Shown: positions 17,698-29,719 of the stretch, piece by piece | Layout of the letters: each line of letters begins with the position of its first letter | How positions within the stretch are numbered: the stretch's first letter is position 1 | Assembly (NCBI RefSeq): GCF_019430945.1 | Contig: NZ_JAHYCB010000001.1 | Span: 186,001-250,000 of the forward strand | From: Neorhizobium populisoli | Lineage (GTDB): Bacteria > Pseudomonadota > Alphaproteobacteria > Rhizobiales > Rhizobiaceae | DNA: 64,000 nucleotides | Direction: 5' to 3' | Position numbers and translations under genes: made by a program | Notes under the pieces: model-generated | Seen by the model: only the letters and a program-made list of their open reading frames with translations | Told to the model about the DNA's origin: nothing | The model's database searches: none

Positions 17698-17859
17698 TCG
17701 CCCGGCCTCTCGCTAAGGCTCGAGGCGTTCATCGCTGTGATCGATCCACCGGATCGATCACTCAGGCTTTGCAGAATGGTCCGGTCGCCCGGCCTCTCGC
17801 TAGGGCTCGAGGCGTTCGGCGCTGCGATCGATCCACTGGATCGATCGCTCAGGTTTTGC
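17698..17859. repeat. Tandem pair of 75-base palindromic repeats
   Basis: Two direct copies (17698-17772 and 17785-17859, period 87) differ at seven positions. Each ends in an 11-base perfect palindrome with a 3-base loop: arms 17737-17747/17751-17761 and 17824-17834/17838-17848. One stem pair changes from T-A to C-G between copies, so pairing is preserved. The same architecture (CCCGGCC..TCGCTAGGGCTC..GGCGTTCG then a palindrome with core TCCACTGGA) recurs at 29720-29888. It lies between convergent gene ends. Confidence 0.85.
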
Positions 17860-17870
17860 CTGACCGCGCC

Positions 17871-19049
17871 TCACCCCCTCAGATATTGCGACGAAGCGTC
17901 GAAGCTCAGGCCCGGAAACACCTTGCCGGTCAGGTTGTCCGGCTTGATGCCGAATTGCTTGTAGAGCATGGCGGCGGCAAGCTCACGCACGTCGCCGGTC
18001 GGCATCAGGTCGCGGCTGTCGAGCAGTTTGTCGTCGGCAAGGCCCGGCCACTGACCGAGGATTTTTCCGCCCGGGATCGCGCCGCCTGCCAGAATGGCGA
18101 GGCCGCCGGTGCCGTGGTCGGTGCCCTTCGAGCCGTTCTCACGGGCCGTGCGGCCGAACTCGGTCATGGCCAGCACGACGGTATTCTTCCAGGCATCACC
18201 ACCCAGCGACTCCTTCAGCGTGACGATCGCCGTGGCGAGATCGCCGGCCGCCTTTTTGAACTGCGCCTGCTGGCCGACATGGGTGTCCCAGCCATTGATC
18301 GAGAAGCTCGCCACCCGATAGTTTTCACGCAGCATGCCGCCGGTGAGCCGTGCCATGTCGGCAATGCCCGCTCCGCGCTTGGTGTCACCATAGAGTGAAT
18401 CCGCCGAAAGGTCGGTTTCCTTGGCTTCGGCCATGGCTTTCGAGAATGCCGGGTCACGGGCGTAAAGCCGTTCAAGGAAAGCAATCTCGTCGTCGGCAAG
18501 CGTGAAATTGCTCTGGCTCGACCAGGAATCGGCGGCATTCGGGCCGGTCAGGATCAGTTCCATCGAGGTGTTGATGTCGATCGCCTTGCGGCTGTCGGAG
18601 CGCGGCATCACGGCCAGCGCCCGGTTGAGCCAGCCGGTGCGCTGGCTCGTGTCGCTGCCGCCGCTTTCCAGCATGTCCTGCCCGTCGAAATGGCTGCGCT
18701 GGTTGCGATAGGGCGTGGAAACGGCATGCACGAAGGAAAGCTCGCCTGCCTGCCACAGCGGCGCCAGCGCGGAAGCCGCCGGGTTCAGTCCGAAAAAGCC
18801 GTTGAGATCGATCAGTCCCGTCTCGGGCGTCCGGCCGAGCATCGGCCTCAGTGCCGCGAAGGCCGGGTCGCCATAGGGCTGGACAAGGTCGAGCCCATCC
18901 ATGGCGCCGCGCAGGATGATGGTGACGAAGCGTTTTTCGCCCGGCATGGCGGCAAATGTCACCGGCGTCAGGATCGGCGCGGCGGCGGCGCAACAGGCTC
19001 CGGCCAGGAAACCGCGGCGGGACAACAGGAAGCGTTCCTGAAGGGTCAT
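17871..19049 (-). CDS. DUF1501 protein, Tat-exported
   Basis: A 392-residue protein with a twin-arginine leader (LSRRGFLAGACCAAAA), so it is likely exported folded. The body matches DUF1501, a family with an alkaline phosphatase/sulfatase-like fold. Typical segments are RFVTIILRGAMDGLDLVQPYG, FSINGWDTHVGQ and MTEFGRTARENGSKGTDHGTG near the C-terminus, where acidic and histidine residues could bind metal. Family function is unknown. The start is two bases from the stop of the upstream DUF1800 gene, so they are coupled; the two families are commonly paired. Confidence 0.9.
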   Translation of the reverse strand: MTLQERFLLSRRGFLAGACCAAAAPILTPVTFAAMPGEKRFVTIILRGAMDGLDLVQPYGDPAFAALRPMLGRTPETGLIDLNGFFGLNPAASALAPLWQAGELSFVHAVSTPYRNQRSHFDGQDMLESGGSDTSQRTGWLNRALAVMPRSDSRKAIDINTSMELILTGPNAADSWSSQSNFTLADDEIAFLERLYARDPAFSKAMAEAKETDLSADSLYGDTKRGAGIADMARLTGGMLRENYRVASFSINGWDTHVGQQAQFKKAAGDLATAIVTLKESLGGDAWKNTVVLAMTEFGRTARENGSKGTDHGTGGLAILAGGAIPGGKILGQWPGLADDKLLDSRDLMPTGDVRELAAAMLYKQFGIKPDNLTGKVFPGLSFDASSQYLRG

Positions 19050-19051
19050 GG

Positions 19052-20536
19052 TTATCTCCTGTTGAATTCGGGGGATGCGAGAACCATCGTGATGCCATGC
19101 ACGCGATTGGGCGCCTGGGAGATGATGGTTTTCGTCTCGGGATTGACGGCATCCGCCAAAGCCATGTCAAGGAATTGGGCCGGCTCCAGTTTCTGACCAA
19201 AGATGCGAGCCACCATGCGCGACCAGGCGATGCGCTCGCTGAGCTGGCTCGGCGCCAGCCAGACACTTTCCTCGTCGGCAAACCCTGCAGGGCTCGGCGG
19301 CTGCCAGATGGGCTGGCCCATGCGCTGCAACGCGCCGAGGGTCAAAGCATTGGCGCGGCCGGCCGCTTTCTTGCGGGCGCCCTGCGGATCGGCGCCGGCC
19401 ATCTCCATCGCCTTGCTGGCAAGCCCTTCGTCTTCGTCCTCGCCATCCAGGTCGCGCACCAGATTGGCAAAATTGCGCTCCGGCAGGTTCAGTGCCCGGA
19501 AGCCGGACACCACGAATTCGAACGGCTTCTTGATCTTGCGGCCGGGCTCCGTCCAGGCGGCCGGATGGGTCAGCATGGCGCGGTAGACTTCAGTCAGATT
19601 GCCCTGGCTCTTCGACCATGCGTCGACCATCGCCTGGACGATCTCGTCCGGCGGGCTGTCGGCGATGAAATGACGGGCGAGCTTGCGGGAAATATGCAGT
19701 GCCGTCTTCGGATTGGCGGCCAGATCCTCGAGCATCAGGATATGATCCTGCCCCTCGCCCTCGTCATCCCGATAGGTGCGGCCGAGCACGCTGATCGGCC
19801 CCTCCTCGGCGATACGCGGCCGGTAGACGACTTCCAGCGCTCGGTTGTCGACCGCAAGCCCGGTCAGCACCAGGGCTGCGGACCGGACATCGTCCTGCGT
19901 ATAACCGCTGCCGGCGCCGAGCGTGTGCAGTTCCAGAAGCTCACGGCCGAGGTTTTCGTTGAGGCCGCGCTTGTCGCGCCGCCCAGCGATCGAATCGGGA
20001 CCGACGCTCTGGTTCTGATCGAGATAGATCAGCATGGCCGGATGCAGGATTGCTGCCTGCAGGAGCCGGTTGAACGGACCGCCGAGATTGGGGCGAATGA
20101 CCTGCGCTTCATAGAGCGGCACGATCATCCGCATCGGCAGGGATTTCAGCACGCTGGTGGAGAAGTGATCGACCCAGAAACTGGCCAGACGCTCATAGAA
20201 GCCGAGCGGCGAATGCACCGCCTGGGCGATGCGCGCCATGGCATCTTGCCGGTAGATGCGGCGGGCCTCGCGCTGGGTTTCCTTGCGGATGTCGTCATTC
20301 GGTTTGCCGGCCTGACGCGCCTTGGCTTCGGCCGCGCGGACGGACAGGACGCGGGTTGCGGTTTCCTGACGGCCGGTCAGGCCTTCACGCGGAAAACGCG
20401 GCTTCTGCGCCACGCCTTTCTTGATCTGCGCCAGCAAGGCATCCGCATCGCCCGGCAATTGCTCGCCCGGACGCAAACCATAGCCGAAGCGGATTGCAGC
20501 GAGGGTCTGGTTCGCAATGGAGCCCGAAAGAGCCAT
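19052..20536 (-). CDS. DUF1800 protein
   Basis: A 494-residue protein of DUF1800, a family of unknown function found beside DUF1501 genes in many bacteria. Recognisable parts are the N-terminal RFGYGLRPGE, LASFWVDHFSTS, NENLGRELLELHTLGAGSGYTQDDV and ISRKLARHFIADSPP. No signal peptide is evident, so it may be cytoplasmic or travel with its DUF1501 partner; this is inference. It is the first gene of the two-gene unit. Confidence 0.9.
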   Translation of the reverse strand: MALSGSIANQTLAAIRFGYGLRPGEQLPGDADALLAQIKKGVAQKPRFPREGLTGRQETATRVLSVRAAEAKARQAGKPNDDIRKETQREARRIYRQDAMARIAQAVHSPLGFYERLASFWVDHFSTSVLKSLPMRMIVPLYEAQVIRPNLGGPFNRLLQAAILHPAMLIYLDQNQSVGPDSIAGRRDKRGLNENLGRELLELHTLGAGSGYTQDDVRSAALVLTGLAVDNRALEVVYRPRIAEEGPISVLGRTYRDDEGEGQDHILMLEDLAANPKTALHISRKLARHFIADSPPDEIVQAMVDAWSKSQGNLTEVYRAMLTHPAAWTEPGRKIKKPFEFVVSGFRALNLPERNFANLVRDLDGEDEDEGLASKAMEMAGADPQGARKKAAGRANALTLGALQRMGQPIWQPPSPAGFADEESVWLAPSQLSERIAWSRMVARIFGQKLEPAQFLDMALADAVNPETKTIISQAPNRVHGITMVLASPEFNRR

Positions 20537-20959
20537 TCGTCAATCCTCGTTTCTAAACAGCCTCGTTTTGAAAAGGCCCTGTTTCCAAAGGTTTCCGAAT
20601 CGAAGCACGTCGTTTCGGATACCAGTCAGCCGGCCTTATTCCGTGACCGCCAGCGTCCGCGACAAATATGGTGGAAGCGGTGGCAAAATGCGGCCTTTCG
20701 ATGACATGGACGAACTGTAATTCAAGACCGGCTTTCCTGTTCCAACACTTTTGAACGAAAAAAGTTGATCGGAACGGCGGCGATAGCGGCTTGCCAGTAT
20801 CCGATTTACTTGCCGGCTAAACATTGATTTGCAGAGGAATTGAATTTTCGTTCAGCATATCCGCGCTGATTGCTGAAAAACCGCTGAAAAAGAAAGACTT
20901 TCTTATTGCGGTGCAGCGATAGTCCGCCGGAACGATCAGCTCAAGCCCCGGCCAATTTA
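20537..20959. other. Divergent intergenic region
   Basis: A 423-base stretch between the DUF1800 and GGDEF-EAL starts. Short open frames here (a 67-codon plus-strand frame at 20517-20720 and a minus-strand one at 20636-20824) have no recognisable sequence or clear ribosome binding site. The part from about 20750 is AT-rich and probably carries the promoter of the GGDEF-EAL gene. I see no repeat or terminator. Confidence 0.4.
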
Positions 20960-22957
20960 ATGGAAGCGGAATTCACGACCGGTCAGACAGATCCAGCCCT
21001 GGCGCTGGACGTCAAGCGCGCCCAGGCGGAAACCATGCTGGAGCGGCTGGGATCGACGCTGGTGACCAATGCCTTCGTGGCGGCCTCGGCGCTGTTTGTG
21101 TCCACGATCGATCGCGGCCTGACATTTGCCGCCGCCGCCTGGCTCGGCGCCATCCTGCTCAGTCTCGTCCTGCGTATCGCCATGGCCTCCGTGCTGAGGC
21201 GCTGGGAAACCATCGAACATGCTCCGGATCAGGCGCTGCACGTGATGACCGTCGGCGCGCTGATCAGCGGCTGCGCCTGGGCCACCCTGCCGCTTGCCGT
21301 CGACGGGTTCGACGCGATGGGCGCCGATAGCGGGCTTTACCTGATGATGTGCGGCATGGCGACCGGCGCCGTGCTGATGGGCGTCGGCCACAGCCCGATT
21401 TCGCTCGCCTTCGCGCTTCCCCCGCAGATCGCCGTCATGGTCTCGCTCGCCACCAATGGCGGCGCCGGCGGCTGGCTGATGACGATCAATGTCGTCGCCC
21501 TGACCGGCGTGCTGGTGCGCAGCAGCCGGCGCAGCGAGGAAGTGTTCGTCGGCAATGTCACCGGCACGCTGAAGGCGACGGCGCTTGCCGATTCGCTGTC
21601 TTCAGCCAATGCCGATATCCTGCGCGCCAATTACCGGCTGGAAGTGCTGGCGAGCTGCGATCCCTTGACCGGGCTTGCCAACCGCGCCGCCTTCAACGCC
21701 GCACTGCATACGGGCATTTCCGAAGCGCTGGCCGCCGGGCAGCAGCTTGCGCTGCTGATCCTCGACCTCGACCGCTTCAAATCGATCAACGACACGCTTG
21801 GCCACAGCGCCGGCGACACGCTGCTTGTCGAGGTCAGCGAAAAACTGCGCGGCGTCATCGGCGAACAGGGCACGATTGCCCGTCTCGGCGGCGACGAATT
21901 CGCCATCATCCTGGGCGGTGCGGACGCGCCGGAAGCCGCCCGCGAGATCGCCGGACGCATTCTGGAGCGCAGCCGCCAGCCGGTGATGCTGCAGGGCCAG
22001 CCGACCGTCGTCGGGACGTCGATCGGCTTCGCGCTGTTTCCGCAGCATGCCGATACCGCCGAGGACCTGTTCGTATCCGCCGACATGGCGCTTTACCGCG
22101 CCAAGGATGGCGGGCGCGGGCAATGGTGCGAATTCCAGCCGGCCTTCCGTTCGCAGGCCGAACGCCAGCACCAGATCGAACAGGAACTTGCCGATGCGCT
22201 TGCCACCGGCGAGATCGAGGCCTGGTTCCAGCCGCAGGTGGACCTGCCTTCCGAAGAAATCACCGGTTTCGAGGCGCTGGTGCGCTGGCACCACCCCTAT
22301 CTCGGTCCCATTTCGCCGCCGGAAATCGTCGCCGCGGCGCAGGCCGTGCAGCTTTCCGACAAACTGACGGCGCGGGTCGCCGAAGACGCCTGTCGCCTGC
22401 TCACCCGCCTGCCGATGCTCGGCCTGCCGCAGGCGACCGTCGCCATCAACGTCTCGCCGCGCGAATTCGACCTCTATTCGGTCACCGACGTGCTCGACCG
22501 CATCACCCAGGCTCATGACATCGATCCGGCGCTGTTCGAGATCGAGATCACCGAGGAGGCGATCCTCGACACGCTGGTGGCCGGCGAACAGCTGAAGCGC
22601 ATCGAACGCTCCGGCTACAAGCTCGCCGTCGACGATTTCGGCGCCGGGCATTCGTCGCTCGCCTATCTGGTGCAGCTGAAGGTCGACCGCCTGAAGCTCG
22701 ACCGCCGTTTTGTCACCGGCATCCAGGCAAGCCGCCAGAACCAGGAAATCGTCGGCGCCATGGTCGGCCTCGGCCGCTCGCTCTCCATGGAAGTGGTGGT
22801 CGAGGGCGTCGAGAGAGAGGAAGAGGCGGCCGCGCTGCGCAATCTCGGCGTCGGAACCGCCCAGGGCTATTTCCTCGGCCGCCCGATGCCCTCCGAACGC
22901 ATCGCCGGCTGGATCGAAAGCCACCGCAATCTGCAGCAGCAGCGCGCGGTGGCCTGA
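20960..22957 (+). CDS. Membrane GGDEF-EAL cyclic-di-GMP enzyme
   Basis: A 665-residue protein with several hydrophobic helices in the first about 200 residues (a MASE-like integral sensor). A GGDEF domain follows with intact RLGGDEF (about 309-315), then an EAL domain beginning FEALVRWHHP (about 436). EAL catalytic elements are visible: INVSPREF, EITEEAILD, DDFGAGHSSLAYL, KLDRRF and VVVEGVE. Both synthesis and breakdown of c-di-GMP are therefore possible. The RxxD product-inhibition site five residues before GGDEF is absent (GEQG there). The ATG at 20960 is chosen, although a TTG at 20906 is possible and the ribosome site is weak. Confidence 0.92.
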   Translation: MEAEFTTGQTDPALALDVKRAQAETMLERLGSTLVTNAFVAASALFVSTIDRGLTFAAAAWLGAILLSLVLRIAMASVLRRWETIEHAPDQALHVMTVGALISGCAWATLPLAVDGFDAMGADSGLYLMMCGMATGAVLMGVGHSPISLAFALPPQIAVMVSLATNGGAGGWLMTINVVALTGVLVRSSRRSEEVFVGNVTGTLKATALADSLSSANADILRANYRLEVLASCDPLTGLANRAAFNAALHTGISEALAAGQQLALLILDLDRFKSINDTLGHSAGDTLLVEVSEKLRGVIGEQGTIARLGGDEFAIILGGADAPEAAREIAGRILERSRQPVMLQGQPTVVGTSIGFALFPQHADTAEDLFVSADMALYRAKDGGRGQWCEFQPAFRSQAERQHQIEQELADALATGEIEAWFQPQVDLPSEEITGFEALVRWHHPYLGPISPPEIVAAAQAVQLSDKLTARVAEDACRLLTRLPMLGLPQATVAINVSPREFDLYSVTDVLDRITQAHDIDPALFEIEITEEAILDTLVAGEQLKRIERSGYKLAVDDFGAGHSSLAYLVQLKVDRLKLDRRFVTGIQASRQNQEIVGAMVGLGRSLSMEVVVEGVEREEEAAALRNLGVGTAQGYFLGRPMPSERIAGWIESHRNLQQQRAVA

Positions 22958-23047
22958 TCCGCTTCGGGCAAATTCCGTTTCCCTTTTGTACCCGTTTTGT
23001 GACGCTCGCCTCTTCCATTTCGCGTGGACTCTCTCCATATTCGCGGC

Positions 23048-26062
<3,015 letters not shown>

Positions 26063-26259
26063 TGGTCACGCGCTAACGCGGTTCTCTTTGCGACAGTATA
26101 CCAGGCTGAAAAACTCGCGATGGATCCAGATAGGTAATTTTTTATTGGACGGTTTCTACCTTAGAGTATCTGTGCATACGTGAATTTTCTCTATTGAAGA
26201 AGGCGAACTTCAAAATATATTGTTCCGTTTAACAGAAACACTGGTGAAAGATTTGCACT
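26063..26259. other. Composition boundary before the AT-rich ATPase gene
   Basis: Between the uvrB stop and the next gene the sequence changes from GC-rich to AT-rich at about 26100. No terminator with a T-run, direct repeat or mobility gene is visible. The AT-rich half presumably carries the promoter of the following gene. Confidence 0.45.
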
Positions 26260-27729
26260 GTGGTTGCATTGTCAGAGCGCTATTTTGGAGACCTTGAAGC
26301 CTTCGACGAGGCAAACCAGAACGATTCCTTTTTTGGAAATACGTTTGTTGTCCCGAGTTCCCTGAGTTTAGACTCACTAAAAAACAACAAGAAATTTATA
26401 ATTGTAGGAAGAAAAGGGTCAGGAAAAACATCTGTTCAAATGCACCTTGCTGAACGAGTAAAAAAACAGGGATATTTTACTCATCATTTTAGATTTTTCT
26501 ATGATTTGAGAACAGACGACTATGCGGATATTGCAAAAACTCAAAATGAGGTTTCATTCGCGAGTGTAACAAACCAAAGATCATTATTTCTACATTATGA
26601 TTTCAGAGACATCTGGGAGAGAGTATTTTTTCAAAAAATCGCGAACACTTTAATATACGAAGGGCATAACAACAAATTCACGGATTTTATTTCCCCCTCC
26701 TCCTCTCTTCTCTCGAATATTTTTGAAGGAATAAGTAAGACACTCACTGTGAAGATCAAGCCTCAAATGGGACCAATTGCCGCTGAAGTCGGTATAGATC
26801 TCACCAAATTAGACAAGCCAGATGAATTGTCCTTGAAAGTATACAACAGAATATCTCGTGAATTATTTTCACGACACTGCATACAATACCAGATGTATTT
26901 CTTTATAGACGAGCTGGTATTCTCGCGATTAGACGCTAAAGAAGATGAGATAACGCTTCGAGCAGCGATGGTTCGCGATATCGTTCGAACCGTCTGGGAG
27001 CTAAATTCTTACAGCTATAAAAATAAAATGGAATTTCATTTTATCTGTTCGATGCGGCCAGAAGTTCGCAATATGATTAACGATCTCGATTCAGAATCTG
27101 GAAAGTATCTTGATGGAAAAGATGTTGAATTAAATTGGATAATACGTTCATCTAAAAACAGGCCACTTATAGTTGACGTATTAATGCGCAAAGTAGAATA
27201 TAGTTTTCATAAAAAAACTCCATTTCATAATTTTTTCGCTGAGAAAGTTAGTTTTGGCTCGAGATCCTACAGTGTTGAACAGTTTCTTCGCGAGAACACA
27301 TGGGGGAGGCCGAGAGATGTGGTTCGGCTACTAATTGCGATTCAAAAAAAATCACCGAACGCCGAAATTATATCGGAAACCGAAATAAAAGCGGGACTAG
27401 ATGAATACTCTAGAATGTCTCTAAAAGAACTGGTAGATGAACTTGGGGTCACGTTCGGGCATCAGGTTATCGAGACACTGAGATATGGGGTAAGAAAGAA
27501 AAACTATAAAAGCATCGAGGAATTTTGGACTGCAATCAGCACAACCAAACTGAATGTTAATAAAGAAAGATTTCTGAAAGAGCTTTTTGAACTTGGGTTT
27601 ATTGGCGGCCATGTGCCATCTCAAGGCAGGTATTTTTGGAGCCATCGAGGAGAAAATTATTTGAAGCCCGACCACCAAGTGCTGATACATCCGGGATTGT
27701 GGAACGAATTGAGCATTCGCAGCTCTTGA
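26260..27729 (+). CDS. AT-rich P-loop ATPase of unknown function (Sll1717-like)
   Basis: A 489-residue protein with Walker A GRKGSGKTS at residues 50-58 and Walker B FFIDE at 214-218, followed by CSMRPEV, resembling the P-loop ATPase Sll1717 group of STAND/AAA-like proteins. The C-terminal 120 residues look like a winged-helix region (SLKELVDELGVTFGHQVIETL, then FLKELFELGFIGG). Codon use is strikingly AT-rich relative to the uvrB side, which indicates transfer. The start is GTG at 26260 with a moderate GGTGAAAG upstream; a TTG at 26269 is possible. It stands alone. A defence or regulatory role is conceivable but unproven. Confidence 0.78.
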   Translation: MVALSERYFGDLEAFDEANQNDSFFGNTFVVPSSLSLDSLKNNKKFIIVGRKGSGKTSVQMHLAERVKKQGYFTHHFRFFYDLRTDDYADIAKTQNEVSFASVTNQRSLFLHYDFRDIWERVFFQKIANTLIYEGHNNKFTDFISPSSSLLSNIFEGISKTLTVKIKPQMGPIAAEVGIDLTKLDKPDELSLKVYNRISRELFSRHCIQYQMYFFIDELVFSRLDAKEDEITLRAAMVRDIVRTVWELNSYSYKNKMEFHFICSMRPEVRNMINDLDSESGKYLDGKDVELNWIIRSSKNRPLIVDVLMRKVEYSFHKKTPFHNFFAEKVSFGSRSYSVEQFLRENTWGRPRDVVRLLIAIQKKSPNAEIISETEIKAGLDEYSRMSLKELVDELGVTFGHQVIETLRYGVRKKNYKSIEEFWTAISTTKLNVNKERFLKELFELGFIGGHVPSQGRYFWSHRGENYLKPDHQVLIHPGLWNELSIRSS

Positions 27730-27891
27730 TCCTCTCATGCTTTTGACGAAGTTACGCAAGCCAATAAGCTTGAATATTCGAGAATATCGGGAAAGATCAC
27801 CCCCGCACAAAATCTCACCCCCTCCGCATTAAACCTCCCTCAACCTCCTCATGGCATTGACGAATGTGCCAGAGCAGAAAAGGAGAGTCGG

Positions 27892-28104
27892 ATGGCGCTG
27901 ATCGGTTTTAAGAACACTCACAATCAGTCCGTTTACGTCAATCCTGTGCAGGTGGCCTATGTCACGGCCTTCGAGGAAGACGTGACGATCATCGCGCTGG
28001 CGGTGACCGGGGCCGGCGGCAAGCCGGTGGCGCTTTATGTGCGCGGCCATGTCGACATGATCCAGCACAAGCTCGGCGGCGTCGCGCCGCGTCCGGCGGG
28101 TTGA
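27892..28104 (+). CDS. Small conserved hypothetical protein
   Basis: A 70-residue beta-rich protein (MALIGFKNTHNQSVYVNPVQ). It vaguely recalls the short FlbD-type domain with a VNP motif and alternating strands, but flagellar genes are absent and the match is weak. It has a very good ribosome binding site (AAAAGGAG about six bases before the ATG), which is the best support that it is real. Codon use is chromosomal rather than AT-rich. Function is unknown. Confidence 0.65.
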   Translation: MALIGFKNTHNQSVYVNPVQVAYVTAFEEDVTIIALAVTGAGGKPVALYVRGHVDMIQHKLGGVAPRPAG

Positions 28105-29116
28105 GACGCGGTCGGCTTTGCCGACGGGACGATCCGCTGGGATCGGTTCAAGTTTCGAACGCCTGAAGCGCCAGCGGAAGGCCGGGTGGTGCGATATCCC
28201 GCTCTGGCTCGATGCGTTGATCACTGTGCGAGATAAAGCAGCACCGTCGCATTCCTGCAGGTCGGACTGGCGCCGCGTTTTCCTGCGCGGCCAAAACGGG
28301 CATGATTGCCGGTGAAATTTTCTGTTTCCCGCCTCCTCGCCCTTCACCCAAGCGTTTGAAATCCCTCATGTCGGCCCGGCTTCACCGGCCTGACCGGAGA
28401 TTTCTTGCGTTCTCGTTTTCCCCGCTCCTGCCCGCCGGTGCCATACTGGCCGCGTTCCGCATCGGATACGCTGCCAGGCGTGGCAGTCATGCGGAGCCGG
28501 CGCGGATGGTCGAGGGTGAGACGCAAAACCTCGTCATCCGGGTCCGTGGAAAATGGTCTCCCTCCGGCGACCGGGAATGACAAGGCAAGGCCGTCGGACC
28601 GGCTCCTCGTCATTCCCTCAGAGCGCGTCCGGGCGTGCCTGTGAGGCATTGGAGGGTGGCGGGCGGCGTCCTGCGGCGTTCGAGGGTCTTGATCGATCCG
28701 GGCCGCGTGGCGCAGGTGGCGGAAGGTGCCCCCGGTCGATCGGCAACGATCGTCGGGAGAGGCGGTCATGGCCGGGCACTGGAGAGTATGGCGTGCATGA
28801 TCCTCTTTGCAAAAAGAGAGGCGCCGCATAGCCCACAAAACCCGTCGTCGCAGAGGGATCGAAGTCGCGGATAAAAACAGCCGAACGGGGCACTGAGAGG
28901 TGTCACTTATTACTTTATTTACGAGGCAGCTTTCAGCGCCCCGTCCGACCCTCGGCTTAAACCCGAGAGCGAAAATGACGAGAACCGCTTCATCCTCCCT
29001 GGGAGAGCGAAGCGAAAACCCGAGATCGCCAAGGGAGACGTGTGTCCGGCATCCGCCGCCCGCCCTAAGGCCCCACATTCAGCCTGTCCCTCAATTGCAG
29101 CCGAAAGGAGAATTTC
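28105..29116. other. 1-kb gene-poor stretch with scattered inverted repeats
   Basis: I find no convincing protein gene here. A minus-strand open frame (28344-29078) encodes Arg/Pro/Ser-rich sequence typical of a non-coding shadow. The stretch contains GGGAATGAC (28573-28581) complementary to 28609-28617, and CTCGGCTTAAACCCGAG around 28953-28969, fragments of the palindromic repeats common in rhizobial intergenic DNA. It could be a graveyard of repeats or a decayed gene region. Confidence 0.55.
28573..28617. repeat. Inverted repeat in gene-poor stretch
   Basis: GGGAATGAC at 28573-28581 pairs perfectly with GTCATTCCC at 28609-28617, with a 27-base spacer that itself contains GTCGGACCGG. This is a short mosaic palindrome with no adjacent gene end. 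Confidence 0.5.
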
Positions 29117-29605
29117 ATGTCCGGTTCGAATTGGTTCCTCCAGGATCTGACGCCCGAGCGGATTTGCGCCGTGAACGCCCGGATCAGTCGCTCCGCCGCC
29201 GATCTGTTCGACATGCCGTCCCGCTGCCGGCGCCGCTCCTGTCGCCGCGGCCAGTGCTCCGCCGCGTTGTCTGCGGAAAGCCATGGCGGCGGCGAGCCGG
29301 AATGTGTCGCCCTGCTGGGGGATCACGACCGCGCGTTTTTCGGCATGCTTACGGAAAATGGCCGCCTCGTTTTCAGCCTCCTGCGCGACTGGCAGGTCCT
29401 GCCGGTGTTTGACGACAAGGAGATGGTATTCCTGTTGCGGGAGGCAATCAGTCTTGCCGTCCTGGCGCTGTACCGGGAGCCGGCGACGAGGCTGCTGGCA
29501 CGCGTCTGGCTGCGACGCATTGATCTGCCGCCAGCCGTGGCGCCGACATTGGCGCTTGCGCGGGTTTATCGGCGGTTTGGTGAGGAAGTGGATGTAGTGG
29601 GGTAA
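29117..29605 (+). CDS. Hypothetical protein with Cys/Arg-rich segment
   Basis: A 162-residue protein I do not recognise. Residues 35-48 form a basic cysteine cluster (CRRRSCRRGQC), and the C-terminal half is helical with Leu/Arg-rich segments (MVFLLREAISLAVLALY). A strong AAAGGAG lies about eight bases before the ATG, so translation is likely. The cysteines could bind a metal or nucleic acid, but no known zinc-finger spacing is evident. It lies between the gene-poor stretch and a tandem palindromic repeat. Confidence 0.65.
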   Translation: MSGSNWFLQDLTPERICAVNARISRSAADLFDMPSRCRRRSCRRGQCSAALSAESHGGGEPECVALLGDHDRAFFGMLTENGRLVFSLLRDWQVLPVFDDKEMVFLLREAISLAVLALYREPATRLLARVWLRRIDLPPAVAPTLALARVYRRFGEEVDVVG

Positions 29606-29719
29606 GGGGGCCGGCGTTGTCGGGCTTAGGCGTGCGGTTCTTGAAACGATTCACCTTCGCCCGATAGGGAGGCGTGGAGATGTGAGGCGAAGTAAGGGGT
29701 TGAGGGTGACGCGCCGCCC

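Noticed and set aside
28344-29078. A 244-codon minus-strand frame in the gene-poor stretch
   Set aside because: Its sequence is low-complexity Arg/Ser/Pro with no ribosome site or similarity, and it overlaps repeat fragments.
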